Assembly: GCA_002796325.1 (NCBI GenBank)
Contig: PCXA01000002.1
Coordinates: forward strand, 62,001-126,000
Length of the DNA stretch: 64,000 nucleotides
Origin: Deltaproteobacteria bacterium CG11_big_fil_rev_8_21_14_0_20_47_16
GTDB lineage: Bacteria > UBA10199 > GCA-002796325 > 1-14-0-20-47-16
Reading direction: 5' to 3'
Of the stretch, positions 50,523-61,142 are shown piece by piece. Made by a program: the position numbers and the translations under genes. The notes beneath the pieces were generated by a model. The model worked only from the letters and a program-made list of their open reading frames with translations. It did no database searches and was not told where the DNA came from. Positions within the stretch are counted from its first letter, which is position 1, and each line of letters begins with the position of its first letter.

Positions 50523-51548
50523 ATGCGCTCGTACTATCAATTATACCGTTCTGGGGAGCTTTTACGCCGCGTTGAAGCCCTTGAAAACCGTCTCAATGGC
50601 TGCCGCGTCTGTCCCCGGCACTGTAACGTGCGCCGCGACCAAGATGACATGGGATTTTGCCGTACGGGACACCTGCCTGTGGTTTCCGCAGTGACCCCGC
50701 ACTTTGGTGAAGAACCGGCACTCTCTGGCACGCGCGGCGCCGGCAACGTATTCTTTGGAAGCTGCAATTTGCGGTGTAGTTATTGCCAGAACTTTGAAAT
50801 CAGTCAGGATAAATTCGTTCGCAGCAAAGATGAACTGACACACGAGTCACTTGCTGAAAAAATCATGTGGCTACAAAAGCAAGGATGCCACAGCATCAAC
50901 TTTGTCTCTCCCTCTCATTTCGTTCCCCAAATGCTGCGTGCCATTTACATTGCCTGCGGCATGGGACTTGACCTGCCTATTGTGTATAACACCAGTAGCT
51001 ATGATGACGTCGAGAGCCTCCGACTATTGGACGGCATTGTGGATATTTATCTACCGGATTTAAAGTATAGCGATAATCAATCCGGCATAGACTACTCTGC
51101 ATGTGCCTCTTATGCCGATATCAGTCGCGCGGCGGTCAAAGAAATGTTTCGGCAAGTCGGCAATTTACAATTAGATGATGCGGGTATTGCGGCCCGTGGG
51201 ATCATCATTCGCCACCTCGTTCTACCCAACGACTTGGCAGGCAGTGAAGATACTCTAAGATGGATTGCACATGAGCTGGGAACAGATGTTACGATTAGTG
51301 TCATGGCACAATACTACCCCACGAATAAGGCTGAGCAAGATCCACTACTTTCACGCACGGTGCGTGAACGTGAGTATAGTCGTGTTTTAGAATTGGTAGA
51401 AAACCTAGGCTTTACTAACGGATGGTGCCAAGAGTTTGAAGCTGAGCGCACCTATCGCCCCAACTTCAAGCGTACGATGCCGTTCGATCACACAGAGCTT
51501 GGGGTTTCAGATGGTGAATTGCCAAAGAAAATTGTCTGCGTGGGATAA
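50523..51548 (+). CDS. Radical SAM protein, PflA-like
   Basis: CRVCPRHCNVRR; FFGSCNLRCSYCQNFEIS (CX3CX2C). Confidence 0.92.
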   Translation: MRSYYQLYRSGELLRRVEALENRLNGCRVCPRHCNVRRDQDDMGFCRTGHLPVVSAVTPHFGEEPALSGTRGAGNVFFGSCNLRCSYCQNFEISQDKFVRSKDELTHESLAEKIMWLQKQGCHSINFVSPSHFVPQMLRAIYIACGMGLDLPIVYNTSSYDDVESLRLLDGIVDIYLPDLKYSDNQSGIDYSACASYADISRAAVKEMFRQVGNLQLDDAGIAARGIIIRHLVLPNDLAGSEDTLRWIAHELGTDVTISVMAQYYPTNKAEQDPLLSRTVREREYSRVLELVENLGFTNGWCQEFEAERTYRPNFKRTMPFDHTELGVSDGELPKKIVCVG

Positions 51549-52567
51549 GCCATATTCAACCCAGCCTTATCGAATGATTCTTTAATTTTAAAATTAATAA
51601 CCTGCTGGCAGTCCATGTAGTCGTAATAGTTGTTGGAGAGCACAAAATAAATCGCTTCAAAATTTAAACTCGAAGCACCAAATTCCTTAAAGTGGCAGCG
51701 GTCAAACTGAACCTTCTTATCACTCATAATCGCATCTTTGATTAAGCTGTTAGCTGTCTTCAATCCATCTAGACTTGTTTGATATACCAGACCAATTGAC
51801 AACATCACGCGACGCATTTCCATTTTCTTAAAATTCTGGATACGACTGCTTGTAAGTTCGCGGTTGGAAATCACAAGTTCCTCACCCTGCAAACTTTGAA
51901 GCCGTGTTGTCTTAAGGCCAATATTTTTAACGGTCCCAGTATCTGAACCGACGGTGATCAAATCACCTAATTCAAATGGTCTGTCAAAATAGATCGAAAA
52001 GGAACTAAAGATATCTCCCAGAATATTTTGAGTCGCTAACGCAACCGCCACACCACCAATCCCCAAGCTGGTAACAAGTGATGATACATTAAATCCCAAA
52101 TTTGAAAGAATGAGGAGCAGCCCAATGCTCCACAGTGCAATGCGGGCAATGAACTGGATCCCCACGAATGTTCCACGTGCGGCTTGCTGATTGGTGGCAT
52201 TACCACGCTTTGACAATGTATCCAAAAATGTCGCCAACAATGACTGCACACTGCGAATACATTGTAGCACAATCACAATCATTACAATGGCGCGCATTGC
52301 CTTGGTGATGGATGGACTCAAAACAACAAACTGTGCAGCAACAGCCAAAGAAATGGCAAAATAGAAAAACGCGGTAATAGACCGCATCCCCACAGTTACA
52401 AAACGTACAACTTGATATTGGCTATTTTGGGCCAACTTATTGAGACGTCTGACAATGTAACGTCTGAACAGATAGAACCCAAACCACATTCCCAACAAAA
52501 CACCGAGAGCAACCCCGACATCTTCAATGCTATTTTTCCCGAATACGTACTGAAGTATATTTTCCAT
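51488..52567 (-). CDS. MscS family mechanosensitive ion channel
   Basis: TSLGIGGVAVALATQNILGDIFSSFSIYFDRPFELGD. Confidence 0.93.
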   Translation of the reverse strand: MENILQYVFGKNSIEDVGVALGVLLGMWFGFYLFRRYIVRRLNKLAQNSQYQVVRFVTVGMRSITAFFYFAISLAVAAQFVVLSPSITKAMRAIVMIVIVLQCIRSVQSLLATFLDTLSKRGNATNQQAARGTFVGIQFIARIALWSIGLLLILSNLGFNVSSLVTSLGIGGVAVALATQNILGDIFSSFSIYFDRPFELGDLITVGSDTGTVKNIGLKTTRLQSLQGEELVISNRELTSSRIQNFKKMEMRRVMLSIGLVYQTSLDGLKTANSLIKDAIMSDKKVQFDRCHFKEFGASSLNFEAIYFVLSNNYYDYMDCQQVINFKIKESFDKAGLNMAYPTQTIFFGNSPSETPSSV

Positions 52568-52604
52568 AGATTTTCTATACTCCATGAGTTCAATAATTCA
52601 ACCC

Positions 52605-52636
52605 AATAAAAAGGCCACATCGACTGATGTGGCCTT
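52605..52636 (-). terminator. Intrinsic terminator of tRNA-Ala
   Basis: Minus-strand AAGGCCACATCAGTCGATGTGGCCTT hairpin followed by TTTATTGG. Confidence 0.85.
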
Positions 52637-52652
52637 AAATTTGACTATTTTG

Positions 52653-52725
<73 letters not shown>

Positions 52726-52738
52726 AAAAGTGGTCGGC

Positions 52739-52767
52739 TGATTAGTTGAAAGCCTTTGTGCTGTCAA
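52739..52767 (-). promoter_or_regulatory. Candidate tRNA-Ala promoter TTGACA-N17-TAATCA
   Basis: -35 52762-52767, -10 52739-52744, 13 nt from the mature tRNA 5' end. Confidence 0.65.
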
Positions 52768-52774
52768 CCATTGC

Positions 52775-53548
52775 CTACCATTGCACAAATAGACCCACTT
52801 CTGGACCCTGAATTGGGCTTGCACCCTTTACCTTAATGTATCGATAGCCAGCGCGCGCGCCAATCCATCTGAATTTACCTGCAATGCCAGCATCTACTTC
52901 TTGCAGTGGTAATTTGTCTCCCAAGAAGGTGACATAATAGCGTGTATCAAGCTGCACCCACCTACCAATATTGATATAAAATGGCAGCCCAAAATCAAAG
53001 CCCTGATGCACTTGTGTCCCCCAGATACGGCGGTAACCAAGCGCGACATCCAGCTGAAAAAATTCCGTGAGCAACGGAATTCGTAATAATCCATGTGTTG
53101 CAAAATCGTTTAAGCGATCACTGCCCTCATAAAAGCGTGTATAATCAGCATCCGCAGCAATCATCAGGTAGCCTGCTTCGCCCTTAACTCGAAAGGCATG
53201 CACGCCGTCGGGATCATAAAAATACATGCTATCCAGCCGAATATTGGGAAGTGCAAAGCTATAATTTTGGCGCAAATTATGATTCACTTCTTGAATCGTC
53301 GTTCCCTGCAAGTTGCCACGCTCACCTTGATCGGGATTCCCTGAAGATGCGGCATTTTGAGCAAAAAGCGCTCCAAAAAAAACATCAATAATTGTTGATG
53401 CGAGGGTATCATCATTATCGCTCGATGATGAGGATGAAGAATTTGAAGAGCTGTTATTATCCGCTGCATCTTCAAAATCTTTTAACTTGCCCGCATGAGC
53501 AGTCGAAACAAATATACAAAATAATAGAAGGGCCACGAGTCTACGCAC
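52775..53548 (-). CDS. Secreted/outer-membrane hypothetical protein
   Basis: GTG start; signal VRRLVALLLFCIFVSTAHAG; Ser/Asn-rich linker; alternating aromatic beta-rich C-terminal half. Confidence 0.7.
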   Translation of the reverse strand: MRRLVALLLFCIFVSTAHAGKLKDFEDAADNNSSSNSSSSSSSDNDDTLASTIIDVFFGALFAQNAASSGNPDQGERGNLQGTTIQEVNHNLRQNYSFALPNIRLDSMYFYDPDGVHAFRVKGEAGYLMIAADADYTRFYEGSDRLNDFATHGLLRIPLLTEFFQLDVALGYRRIWGTQVHQGFDFGLPFYINIGRWVQLDTRYYVTFLGDKLPLQEVDAGIAGKFRWIGARAGYRYIKVKGASPIQGPEVGLFVQW

Positions 53549-54512
53549 GTATCCGATCCTTAAGTCTCGCTGCAATAAAATGCCAAACAACAACTGCTGC
53601 AAGTCGAGCGGTGATTGCCTGACCATCCACTTTGGGATTGATCTCCATAATTTCTAATTGCCGAATGGCATGATGGGCACCTAAAAGCTCCGCCAAATAA
53701 AGTGATTCCTCTGCGGAAAATCCAACAACAGCTGAAGCCGAAACACCTGGTGCTGCAGACGCTATAATACTATCCATGTCCCAACTCACACCCACAGATT
53801 TGGATTGAACCCAATGATTAACAAGGTCTGTTAAAACCTTTAAACGACCACCCTGTGATAAATCTCGCCATGACCATAAATGCATTCCTTGCTCACGAGC
53901 GAAGTGAACGTGGGCTGCGGTATTACTGTGGCTTTGATAGCCCACCATATAAATATCCTTGCCCAAAACTTGTCCCTCTTCGATAAGGCGACGAAACGTG
54001 GTTCCACTCCCTATTTGACCATCTGGCTCACGACCCCGCACATCCAAATGAGCATCTAGATTTACAATACATGATCGGGCATCAAAGTCGCGCAACCCCA
54101 TAAGACTGCCATATGCCGTATCATGACCACCCCCCAACACAATGACTGTTGCTCCACGTCGATGCAATGCCGCAACAACCTGACGTAATGCCTCGTGGGT
54201 GGCTTCAATTGTACTCTCGGGTAAAACATCCCCTACATCAAGAAGCGAAGCTCCTTGAAGTTCTCCTTCTGCACCAATTGGAAGTCGATAAAAGCACTGA
54301 CGAAAAATGGCAGGACCAAAACGCGCCCCAATGCGACCATGGTTGACTGCAACACCACGATCATCTGGGATACCCACAATTGTAATATCCCCTTCTTTAA
54401 CTTGCTTGATATCTGAAACGACGGTAACCAGCTCCGCTAAGCGAGGGTCATCTCGGCGCTTCCATGGCAAATAATCTGCCAGCCTTACAGGTTGTAACCG
54501 TGGTGGCGCCAT
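53541..54512 (-). CDS. hutG: Formimidoylglutamase/arginase family (ureohydrolase)
   Basis: VLGGGHDTAYGSL, NLDAHLDVRG, SWDMDSI; next to hutI. Confidence 0.88.
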   Translation of the reverse strand: MAPPRLQPVRLADYLPWKRRDDPRLAELVTVVSDIKQVKEGDITIVGIPDDRGVAVNHGRIGARFGPAIFRQCFYRLPIGAEGELQGASLLDVGDVLPESTIEATHEALRQVVAALHRRGATVIVLGGGHDTAYGSLMGLRDFDARSCIVNLDAHLDVRGREPDGQIGSGTTFRRLIEEGQVLGKDIYMVGYQSHSNTAAHVHFAREQGMHLWSWRDLSQGGRLKVLTDLVNHWVQSKSVGVSWDMDSIIASAAPGVSASAVVGFSAEESLYLAELLGAHHAIRQLEIMEINPKVDGQAITARLAAVVVWHFIAARLKDRIRA

Positions 54513-55744
54513 ACCACTTCTCCCTCACACACAACCGTTCTCAAAAAGCTTGCACCATAGCGGTACAGGGGCACAATTTCATGATCAACCCCCAGAACCA
54601 CAAGATCAGCCCGCTTTCCAAGCGCAATCGACCCAATATCATGCTCTGCTGCAATGGCATGTGCGGCATTAAGGGTCACACCCAAAAGTGCTTCTTCAGG
54701 TGTAAGGCCCATTTGCGTAATTGCAATTGTCGCGACAAGAAATAGATCCAGGCAAGGTGTTGTATCTGGGTTATAATTGCTGGCAATTGCAACGCGAACA
54801 CCCGCATCAATCATTTTACGAGCTGGTGCATATCGTGTCGCTCCAGCAAAAAAGGTCGTGCCTGGCAAAATGACTGCCGTTGTTCCCGCTTTTGCCAATG
54901 CGGCAATCCCAGTATCTGAAATATATTCCAGATGATCTGCACTGACAGCGCCCACCTCTGCTGCCAGTTGAGCACCACCTCGATCACTAAATTGATCTGC
55001 GTGAACCTTTACCAACATTTTACTTTTTTGGGCAGCTGCAATCATCTTGCGTGCTTCATCACGACGAAACGCATGCTCATCTACACAAACATCAAAGAAT
55101 TGGGCTAAGTGATCAGCTCTCACTGCAGGAATAATCTTTTTAATGATGTCATTAACACGTGATGCACGCGCCTTTGAAAGAACCCTCCCTACAAATAGCG
55201 TTGGAATAAAGCGCTCTACATGATTATCACCCAATGCCCGCACAACATTGAGCAGCTTAAGCTCAGATTCCTCAGCATAACCATAACCACTTTTAACTTC
55301 GATAGTCGTAACACCATGCCGTAAAACCTCATCCGCTCGCTCAGAAGCATGCTCAAACAACACATCAAAATGAGACTCTTGTGTTGCGCGCATGATCGGT
55401 AGGAAATCTGGTTTTCCAAAAGTATCCTTTTTGTACTGACCATGCACCAAATGGGTATGGCTATCGATCAAACCTGGCATGACAACTCCACCGTCAGCAT
55501 CAATGCGCACCTCTCCAACTGTTCTGGGGAGTACAGGCTCTTTGCCGTCAGGTCCAAACCATGTGATCCGCCCGTGCATACACCGGATTGCAGCATTACG
55601 AATCACACCCAGACGACCCAATCGACCTCGTCCAGGCTGCATAGTGACCAATCGACCAATATTTTCAATAAGGAGTGATTCCGGATGATGCATTCGGCGT
55701 TTACGGAGCTTCGGTCCCCTCTTTCGCGGAAGCTTTTTAAACAT
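54485..55744 (-). CDS. hutI: Imidazolonepropionase
   Basis: VMPGLIDSHTHLVHG, VKVHADQFSDRGGAQLAAEVGAVSADHLE, NYNPDTTP. Confidence 0.95.
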   Translation of the reverse strand: MFKKLPRKRGPKLRKRRMHHPESLLIENIGRLVTMQPGRGRLGRLGVIRNAAIRCMHGRITWFGPDGKEPVLPRTVGEVRIDADGGVVMPGLIDSHTHLVHGQYKKDTFGKPDFLPIMRATQESHFDVLFEHASERADEVLRHGVTTIEVKSGYGYAEESELKLLNVVRALGDNHVERFIPTLFVGRVLSKARASRVNDIIKKIIPAVRADHLAQFFDVCVDEHAFRRDEARKMIAAAQKSKMLVKVHADQFSDRGGAQLAAEVGAVSADHLEYISDTGIAALAKAGTTAVILPGTTFFAGATRYAPARKMIDAGVRVAIASNYNPDTTPCLDLFLVATIAITQMGLTPEEALLGVTLNAAHAIAAEHDIGSIALGKRADLVVLGVDHEIVPLYRYGASFLRTVVCEGEVVWRHHGYNL

Positions 55745-55758
55745 GAAATTGAGCCCCC

Positions 55759-56316
55759 CTAGGCTCGCTCTTGATACTCACCTGTTTCAGTATTGACGAC
55801 AATTTTGTCACCAGCCTGAATAAATGTTGGAACCTTCACTACAAGACCAGTTTCCAATGTGGCGCTCTTAAAGGAACCCGATGCAGTACCACGTTTAATG
55901 GTCGGCTCTGCATCCGCGACTGTTAATGTCACCGACATTGGCAAATCAACCCCGATTGGACTTCCTTCATACATTTCCAATTGAACCTTGCAGCCCGGCA
56001 ACATAAAATTGACCAAGCTCCCAATATAGTCTTTCGGCAAAGCAATCTGCTCAAAATTTTCTGTGTTCATGAAGTGAAAGAAATCATCATCAGCATACAA
56101 ATACTCAACTTCGTGCTGTTCAAATGTTACTTTCTCGAGCTTTTCGTCGGACCCAAATCGCTTTTCCATCTGAGTGCCATTTTTAATACTGCGGAGTTTG
56201 GTCTGAACCATACCACGCCAGTTACCAGGGGTAACATGGACAATGCTCATCGCGCGATAGAGTTGACCATCCAGCAGAATGATATTACCAACTTTGAGTT
56301 GAGTTGCTGTAATCAT
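55759..56316 (-). CDS. efp: Elongation factor P
   Basis: DFFHFMNTENFEQI, VEYLYADD, GLVVKVPTFIQAGDKIVVNTETGEY; tip loop PGNWRG. Confidence 0.95.
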   Translation of the reverse strand: MITATQLKVGNIILLDGQLYRAMSIVHVTPGNWRGMVQTKLRSIKNGTQMEKRFGSDEKLEKVTFEQHEVEYLYADDDFFHFMNTENFEQIALPKDYIGSLVNFMLPGCKVQLEMYEGSPIGVDLPMSVTLTVADAEPTIKRGTASGSFKSATLETGLVVKVPTFIQAGDKIVVNTETGEYQERA

Positions 56317-56406
56317 GAATAGACTCCTACTTTAAAATCCGTTGTTCTTTCAAGGATTTACCAGAAAAAGTCAAGTTTATTGAGGAGTAGAACCGCTACT
56401 TTGAAA

Positions 56407-57090
56407 TTATTGGATCCATTCATCCATGGCTTCATTCGTCCAATAATCGCCAACCAAATGCGGACCTTCTGGCTCAGCATCTGCCACATCAGTTGGTGCA
56501 TTATCAACGCCAACCAACATTGTCTTCTGAGCAGATATTGCAGAACCCCTTGCAACGAGATCCTGATTATAGAAGAATTTTAGATCAAAGCTGCCACTAT
56601 TAATAATTCTGACAGAACCATCTGGAACGTCATTCACAAATGAAATCTTCATCGTCCCTTTGACACGTTTATATGATGGTCTGTTCGAACTACCGTCATT
56701 GTACTCGTAATCAGAGGTTACAAATTGTTTATCACCTTCTTGCTGAACTTTAAATGAAAGCGTTTGCTTTGTTCCATCTTCCAACTTCTTGGTAATTTTG
56801 ACAGTTGCTGTATGAGCAGACTTCCGTGTCGCTTCAACAGTCACTGTTTCTGAGTCACTGGCCTTCGCCCAACCATAATTTGCGGTTACGGGATTTGTGG
56901 CAGCTTCCGTCGCAACGTTAATATCTTTGCTCACATCTGTCTTATTCTCAGGTGGATAATTTGTAAGATCACTCATCACAGAAGTTGCAGGACCACTATA
57001 TCCCTCGTTGAATGCGCGACACCCTGATACAACAGTAATAAGCGCTAAGAAAATGAAACAGGAAAACAACTGTGTGCAGACGCGATTCAT
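56407..57090 (-). CDS. Hypothetical lipoprotein
   Basis: Signal with lipobox VVSGC; SD AAGGAG before MNRVCTQLF. Confidence 0.75.
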   Translation of the reverse strand: MNRVCTQLFSCFIFLALITVVSGCRAFNEGYSGPATSVMSDLTNYPPENKTDVSKDINVATEAATNPVTANYGWAKASDSETVTVEATRKSAHTATVKITKKLEDGTKQTLSFKVQQEGDKQFVTSDYEYNDGSSNRPSYKRVKGTMKISFVNDVPDGSVRIINSGSFDLKFFYNQDLVARGSAISAQKTMLVGVDNAPTDVADAEPEGPHLVGDYWTNEAMDEWIQ

Positions 57091-57188
57091 ATCAACAACT
57101 CCTTCCAAAGTTAGATGTGATCTATTCACTATAGGTTTCGGCAGATTGATGAAAAAGTTGCGTCCTTTTTCAAAGATTTTCACTTTTT

Positions 57189-57728
57189 TTATTTAGAATA
57201 TTCGGAAATCTTGGAATTCAAATATGAGATCATTACTGTTGAATTCCAGTCCTGAGCACCTATGAATTTGCGAATAATCCTTCCGTCCGGACTCACAATA
57301 TATGTCTCAGGCAAAGCATACGTCCCAAACTGATCTGCAACAGCCCCTTTAGTGTCCATAAGTACTTTAAATTGTATAGTTTTTTTCCGGTTTAACGTTT
57401 GTATTGCCTTCCAACCGTTGTTGTCCCCGGTCGCATCCAAACTAATTCCTAAAATAGCAATGCCAGGGTTGTCATGATAGCGAGCTGCCATATCATTAAA
57501 TTCTGGAAACTCCTGCATACAGGTCCCACACCAAGTTGCCCAGAAGTGGACGATTAAAAGTTTTCCCTGATAATCCGCGAGGCTCACTTGCTTTTGGGTT
57601 TCATCCTGAAGAGAAAACGATGGCGCAGCATCCCCCACCTTCAACCCCTCAGGATGCCAAGTCACAAAGCAATAGACCGCTACAGCAATTGCTGTAGCGG
57701 TCAGAAATGCTCGAACAGTTGAATTCAT
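57189..57728 (-). CDS. TlpA/ResA-like thioredoxin-fold protein
   Basis: VHFWATWCGTCMQEFPEF (WCxxC); N-terminal TM; TAATG overlap with rplQ. Confidence 0.93.
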   Translation of the reverse strand: MNSTVRAFLTATAIAVAVYCFVTWHPEGLKVGDAAPSFSLQDETQKQVSLADYQGKLLIVHFWATWCGTCMQEFPEFNDMAARYHDNPGIAILGISLDATGDNNGWKAIQTLNRKKTIQFKVLMDTKGAVADQFGTYALPETYIVSPDGRIIRKFIGAQDWNSTVMISYLNSKISEYSK

Positions 57729-58225
57729 TAGGCAGTTTTGGCCTTAGCCGTCTTTTTAGCTGCAGGCTTCTTCGCCGCAGCTTTCGCACTCTTTGGTGCA
57801 GCTGACTTCGCTGTCTTGGAGGCTGCCTTCTTAGCCTTAGGTGCTGGTGCAGCAGTCACCGAACCAATTTCAGCAGATAGGTACTCGATAATCGCCATTG
57901 GCGCATTGTCACCATGTCGGTTACCCAAGCGCATAATGCGTGTATATCCACCATTGCGGGCCTTAAAGCGATCCGCCAAATTGGTGAATAGCTTTTGGAT
58001 CGCATTATCATTCTGCACATAGCGCAATGCACGCCTACGTGCAGACAGTGAACCATCTTTACCAAGGCTTACCATCCAGTCGGCCCAACGGCGCAACTCT
58101 TTGGCTTTTGGTAATGTTGTTTCAATGCGATCATGCAAAATTAATGATGACAACATATTGCGGAACAAAGCCAAGCGATGGCTTGTGGTCCGACCTAATT
58201 TACGAGAATCTACTAAGTGACGCAT
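57728..58225 (-). CDS. rplQ: 50S ribosomal protein L17
   Basis: [38 protein letters not shown]; Lys/Ala-rich C-terminal tail. Confidence 0.97.
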   Translation of the reverse strand: MRHLVDSRKLGRTTSHRLALFRNMLSSLILHDRIETTLPKAKELRRWADWMVSLGKDGSLSARRRALRYVQNDNAIQKLFTNLADRFKARNGGYTRIMRLGNRHGDNAPMAIIEYLSAEIGSVTAAPAPKAKKAASKTAKSAAPKSAKAAAKKPAAKKTAKAKTA

Positions 58226-58228
58226 AAC

Positions 58229-59257
58229 TTACTCCACATCCTTTGGCCGATACTTTTCAGCATCGCCTGTGTTAAACCCATCTAATTTCATACCGAGGGA
58301 CAAGCCCATCTCGGCAAGAATTTCCTTAATTTCATTCAATGACTTGCGACCAAAGTTTTTGGTACGCAACATTTCTGGCTCAGAGCGCTGGCACAACTCA
58401 CCGATGAAGCGAATGTTTGCATTCTGTAAGCAATTCGCAGAACGGACAGACAATTCAAGTTCGTCCACGCGGCGATAAAGATTTTCGTTCAACGCTGGGC
58501 GATCCTGTTGAATTTCCAATTCCACTGGCTCATCAATTTCTTCAAAACTAATGAACACTTGGAGTTGTTCCTTCAAGATCTTGGCTGCAAAAGCAACAGC
58601 ATCCTCTGGAGCAACTGATCCGTTGGTCCAGACTTCCAAAATCAAACGATCGTAGTCTGTCATTTGGCCAACGCGTGCGTTTGTTACATTGAAGTTCACC
58701 TTCAAAACAGGTGAATAAATGGAATCAATTGGAATCACGCCGATAACCGCATTCTCATCTTTGTTACGATCTGCCGGGACATAGCCCTTGCCCATACGGA
58801 CAAACAGTTCCATGTCGAGCTTTGAATCAGGTGCCAAAGTCGCAATATGTAAATCTGGATTCAAAACTGTCACTGAAGATGGCACTTCAATATCTTTGGC
58901 TGTTAAAACTTTTTCACCAGTTGCTTTAATTTTCAATGTCTCACGATCACCAGTATGCAACTGAAGGCGCAATTCTTTGAGGTTCAAAATAATATCTGTA
59001 ACATCCTCACGCACGCCCGGAATTGTTGAAAACTCATGTTGCACGCCATCGATCTTAACGGCAGCAACTGCAGCACCTTGGAGTGAAGACAGCAAGATGC
59101 GGCGCAGTGAGTTACCAAGCGTAATACCAAATCCACGCTCAAGAGGCTTCACTTCAAACTTACCATATGTTGGTGTCAGTGTTTCTCTTTCAATTTCGAG
59201 CCCACGGGGACGAATCAAACTCCGCCAATTACGATACATAGTGTGAACCTCCGGCAA
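58229..59257 (-). CDS. rpoA: RNA polymerase alpha subunit
   Basis: [28 protein letters not shown]-terminal [15 protein letters not shown]. Confidence 0.98.
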   Translation of the reverse strand: MPEVHTMYRNWRSLIRPRGLEIERETLTPTYGKFEVKPLERGFGITLGNSLRRILLSSLQGAAVAAVKIDGVQHEFSTIPGVREDVTDIILNLKELRLQLHTGDRETLKIKATGEKVLTAKDIEVPSSVTVLNPDLHIATLAPDSKLDMELFVRMGKGYVPADRNKDENAVIGVIPIDSIYSPVLKVNFNVTNARVGQMTDYDRLILEVWTNGSVAPEDAVAFAAKILKEQLQVFISFEEIDEPVELEIQQDRPALNENLYRRVDELELSVRSANCLQNANIRFIGELCQRSEPEMLRTKNFGRKSLNEIKEILAEMGLSLGMKLDGFNTGDAEKYRPKDVE

Positions 59258-59266
59258 AAAGTTAGT

Positions 59267-59896
59267 TTACTTGGAATACAATTCAACAATCAACTGTGGC
59301 TTGATGTGACCCATCACAAGCTGTTCACCAGCTGGATACGCCATCAACTGTGCTGAGTAATCATCTTTGTTGAGGCTCACCCATTCTGGCAAACCACGAC
59401 GCTCAGCACCCGCCAATGCTTCATTGATACGGGCAATCTTACGACTCTTTTCAGCCACTGCAACCACATCACCCTGCTGCACGAGATAAGACGGAATATT
59501 CACGCGCTTACCATTCACAGTAAAATGACCTTGACGCACTAACTGACGGGCCTCTTCACGTGAACGACCAAATCCCATGCGGCACACCAAATTATCCAGG
59601 CGGCGTTCAAGCAAGAGAATCAGGTTATCACCTGTAATGCCCTTCATACGTTCAGCCATCGAGAAATACCGACGGAACTGACGTTCCAGAATTCCATAAA
59701 TACGCTTCACCTTCTGCTTTTCGCGAAGTTGGGTACCGTATTCGGACTGTTTTTTACGAGCCTGACCATGCTGGCCAGGAGCATATTGCCGACGCTCAAT
59801 GGCGCACTTATCGGAGAAGCAACGGTCACCCTTTAAAAAGAGCTTGATGCCTTCACGACGGCAGAGTCTGCAAACTGAATCACAATAACGAGCCAC
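59267..59896 (-). CDS. rpsD: 30S ribosomal protein S4
   Basis: [48 protein letters not shown]. Confidence 0.98.
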   Translation of the reverse strand: MARYCDSVCRLCRREGIKLFLKGDRCFSDKCAIERRQYAPGQHGQARKKQSEYGTQLREKQKVKRIYGILERQFRRYFSMAERMKGITGDNLILLLERRLDNLVCRMGFGRSREEARQLVRQGHFTVNGKRVNIPSYLVQQGDVVAVAEKSRKIARINEALAGAERRGLPEWVSLNKDDYSAQLMAYPAGEQLVMGHIKPQLIVELYSK

Positions 59897-59905
59897 AATT
59901 CCTCC

Positions 59906-60358
59906 TTATACTCGACGACGTTTGGGGGGACGGCAACCATTGTGAGGAATGGCGGTAACGTCCCGAATGTAAGAAATTTTAATACCTGAATTCGCAATCG
60001 CACGAAGTGCTGATTCACGGCCCACTCCTGGACCCTTCACATGCACAACAACTGAACGCATGCCACATTCTCTGGCTTTGCGTGCGGCCTCTTCACCTGC
60101 AATCTGTGCTGCAAATGGGGTGCTCTTACGGCTTCCTTTAAATCCTTTAGAACCTGAACTTGACCAACAGAGTACATGCCCCTGTGGATCCGTGAAGGTA
60201 ATAATGGTATTGTTAAATGTCGCCAATACATGTGCAAACCCAGTAGCAACATTCTTCTTTCCTTTTTTAACACGTACCTTCACAGGTGCAGCAGCTTCTG
60301 TAGCTTCAACTGGGGCAGCCTTCTTTTCTTTTTTGGTTTCTTTCACTTCTTCAGCCAT
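59906..60358 (-). CDS. rpsK: 30S ribosomal protein S11
   Basis: [40 protein letters not shown]. Confidence 0.97.
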   Translation of the reverse strand: MAEEVKETKKEKKAAPVEATEAAAPVKVRVKKGKKNVATGFAHVLATFNNTIITFTDPQGHVLCWSSSGSKGFKGSRKSTPFAAQIAGEEAARKARECGMRSVVVHVKGPGVGRESALRAIANSGIKISYIRDVTAIPHNGCRPPKRRRV

Positions 60359-60384
60359 ATCTCAACTCCTGTTAGTAATAAGTA

Positions 60385-60771
60385 TTACTTGCTGGTTGGC
60401 GCCTGTTTCTTGCCTGCAATTGCAACGCGTGGGCGACCTTTTGCAGTACGCGCATTTGTCTTCGAACGTTGACCACGGGCAGGCAAACGCTTGATATGAC
60501 GCAAACCACGGTAAGTACCCGTATCCTTGAGCAACTTGATATTACCAGAAATTTCGCGACGCAAATCACCTTCCACTTTGTAAATGGATTCGATCATATC
60601 ACGAATCTTGGCGATCTCGCCTTCGCTCAACTTCTCAGCACGCAAATCTTTGTCAATGCCGGCCTTGTCTAGAATTTCAATGGCATTGGTTGGGCCAATT
60701 CCATAAATGTAGCGAAGGGCAATACGAACCTTTTTCTTCGCGGGAATGTCTACACCTGCAATACGTGGCAT
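60385..60771 (-). CDS. rpsM: 30S ribosomal protein S13
   Basis: [51 protein letters not shown]. Confidence 0.98.
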   Translation of the reverse strand: MPRIAGVDIPAKKKVRIALRYIYGIGPTNAIEILDKAGIDKDLRAEKLSEGEIAKIRDMIESIYKVEGDLRREISGNIKLLKDTGTYRGLRHIKRLPARGQRSKTNARTAKGRPRVAIAGKKQAPTSK

Positions 60772-60775
60772 ATGC

Positions 60776-60889
60776 TTATCCTTGTTTCTGTTTGTGTTTT
60801 GGATTTGAACAAATCACCCGAACAACCCCATTGCGACGGATAACTTTGCACTTATCACAAATCTTTTTAACTGATGATCTTACTTTCAT
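60776..60889 (-). CDS. rpmJ: 50S ribosomal protein L36 (not in supplied ORF list)
   Basis: [37 protein letters not shown] translated from the minus strand. Confidence 0.97.
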   Translation of the reverse strand: MKVRSSVKKICDKCKVIRRNGVVRVICSNPKHKQKQG

Positions 60890-60896
60890 AGCATCC

Positions 60897-61115
60897 TCAC
60901 TTCACGCGGAACGTAATACGCCCACGAGTTAAATCATAAGGCGACAACTCCACTTTGACACGATCGCCCGGTAAAATTTTAATAAAGTACATCCGCATCT
61001 TACCCGAAATATGGGCCAAGACCTGATGACCATTGTCGAGTTTCACTTGAAACATTGCGTTGGGCAAAGTTTCAAGTACCGTACCTTCCATTTCAATTGC
61101 ATCTTCTTTAGCCAT
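60897..61115 (-). CDS. infA: Translation initiation factor IF-1
   Basis: [41 protein letters not shown]. Confidence 0.98.
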   Translation of the reverse strand: MAKEDAIEMEGTVLETLPNAMFQVKLDNGHQVLAHISGKMRMYFIKILPGDRVKVELSPYDLTRGRITFRVK

Positions 61116-61142
61116 TCATTCCTCAAAAAATTCTTTAACAAA

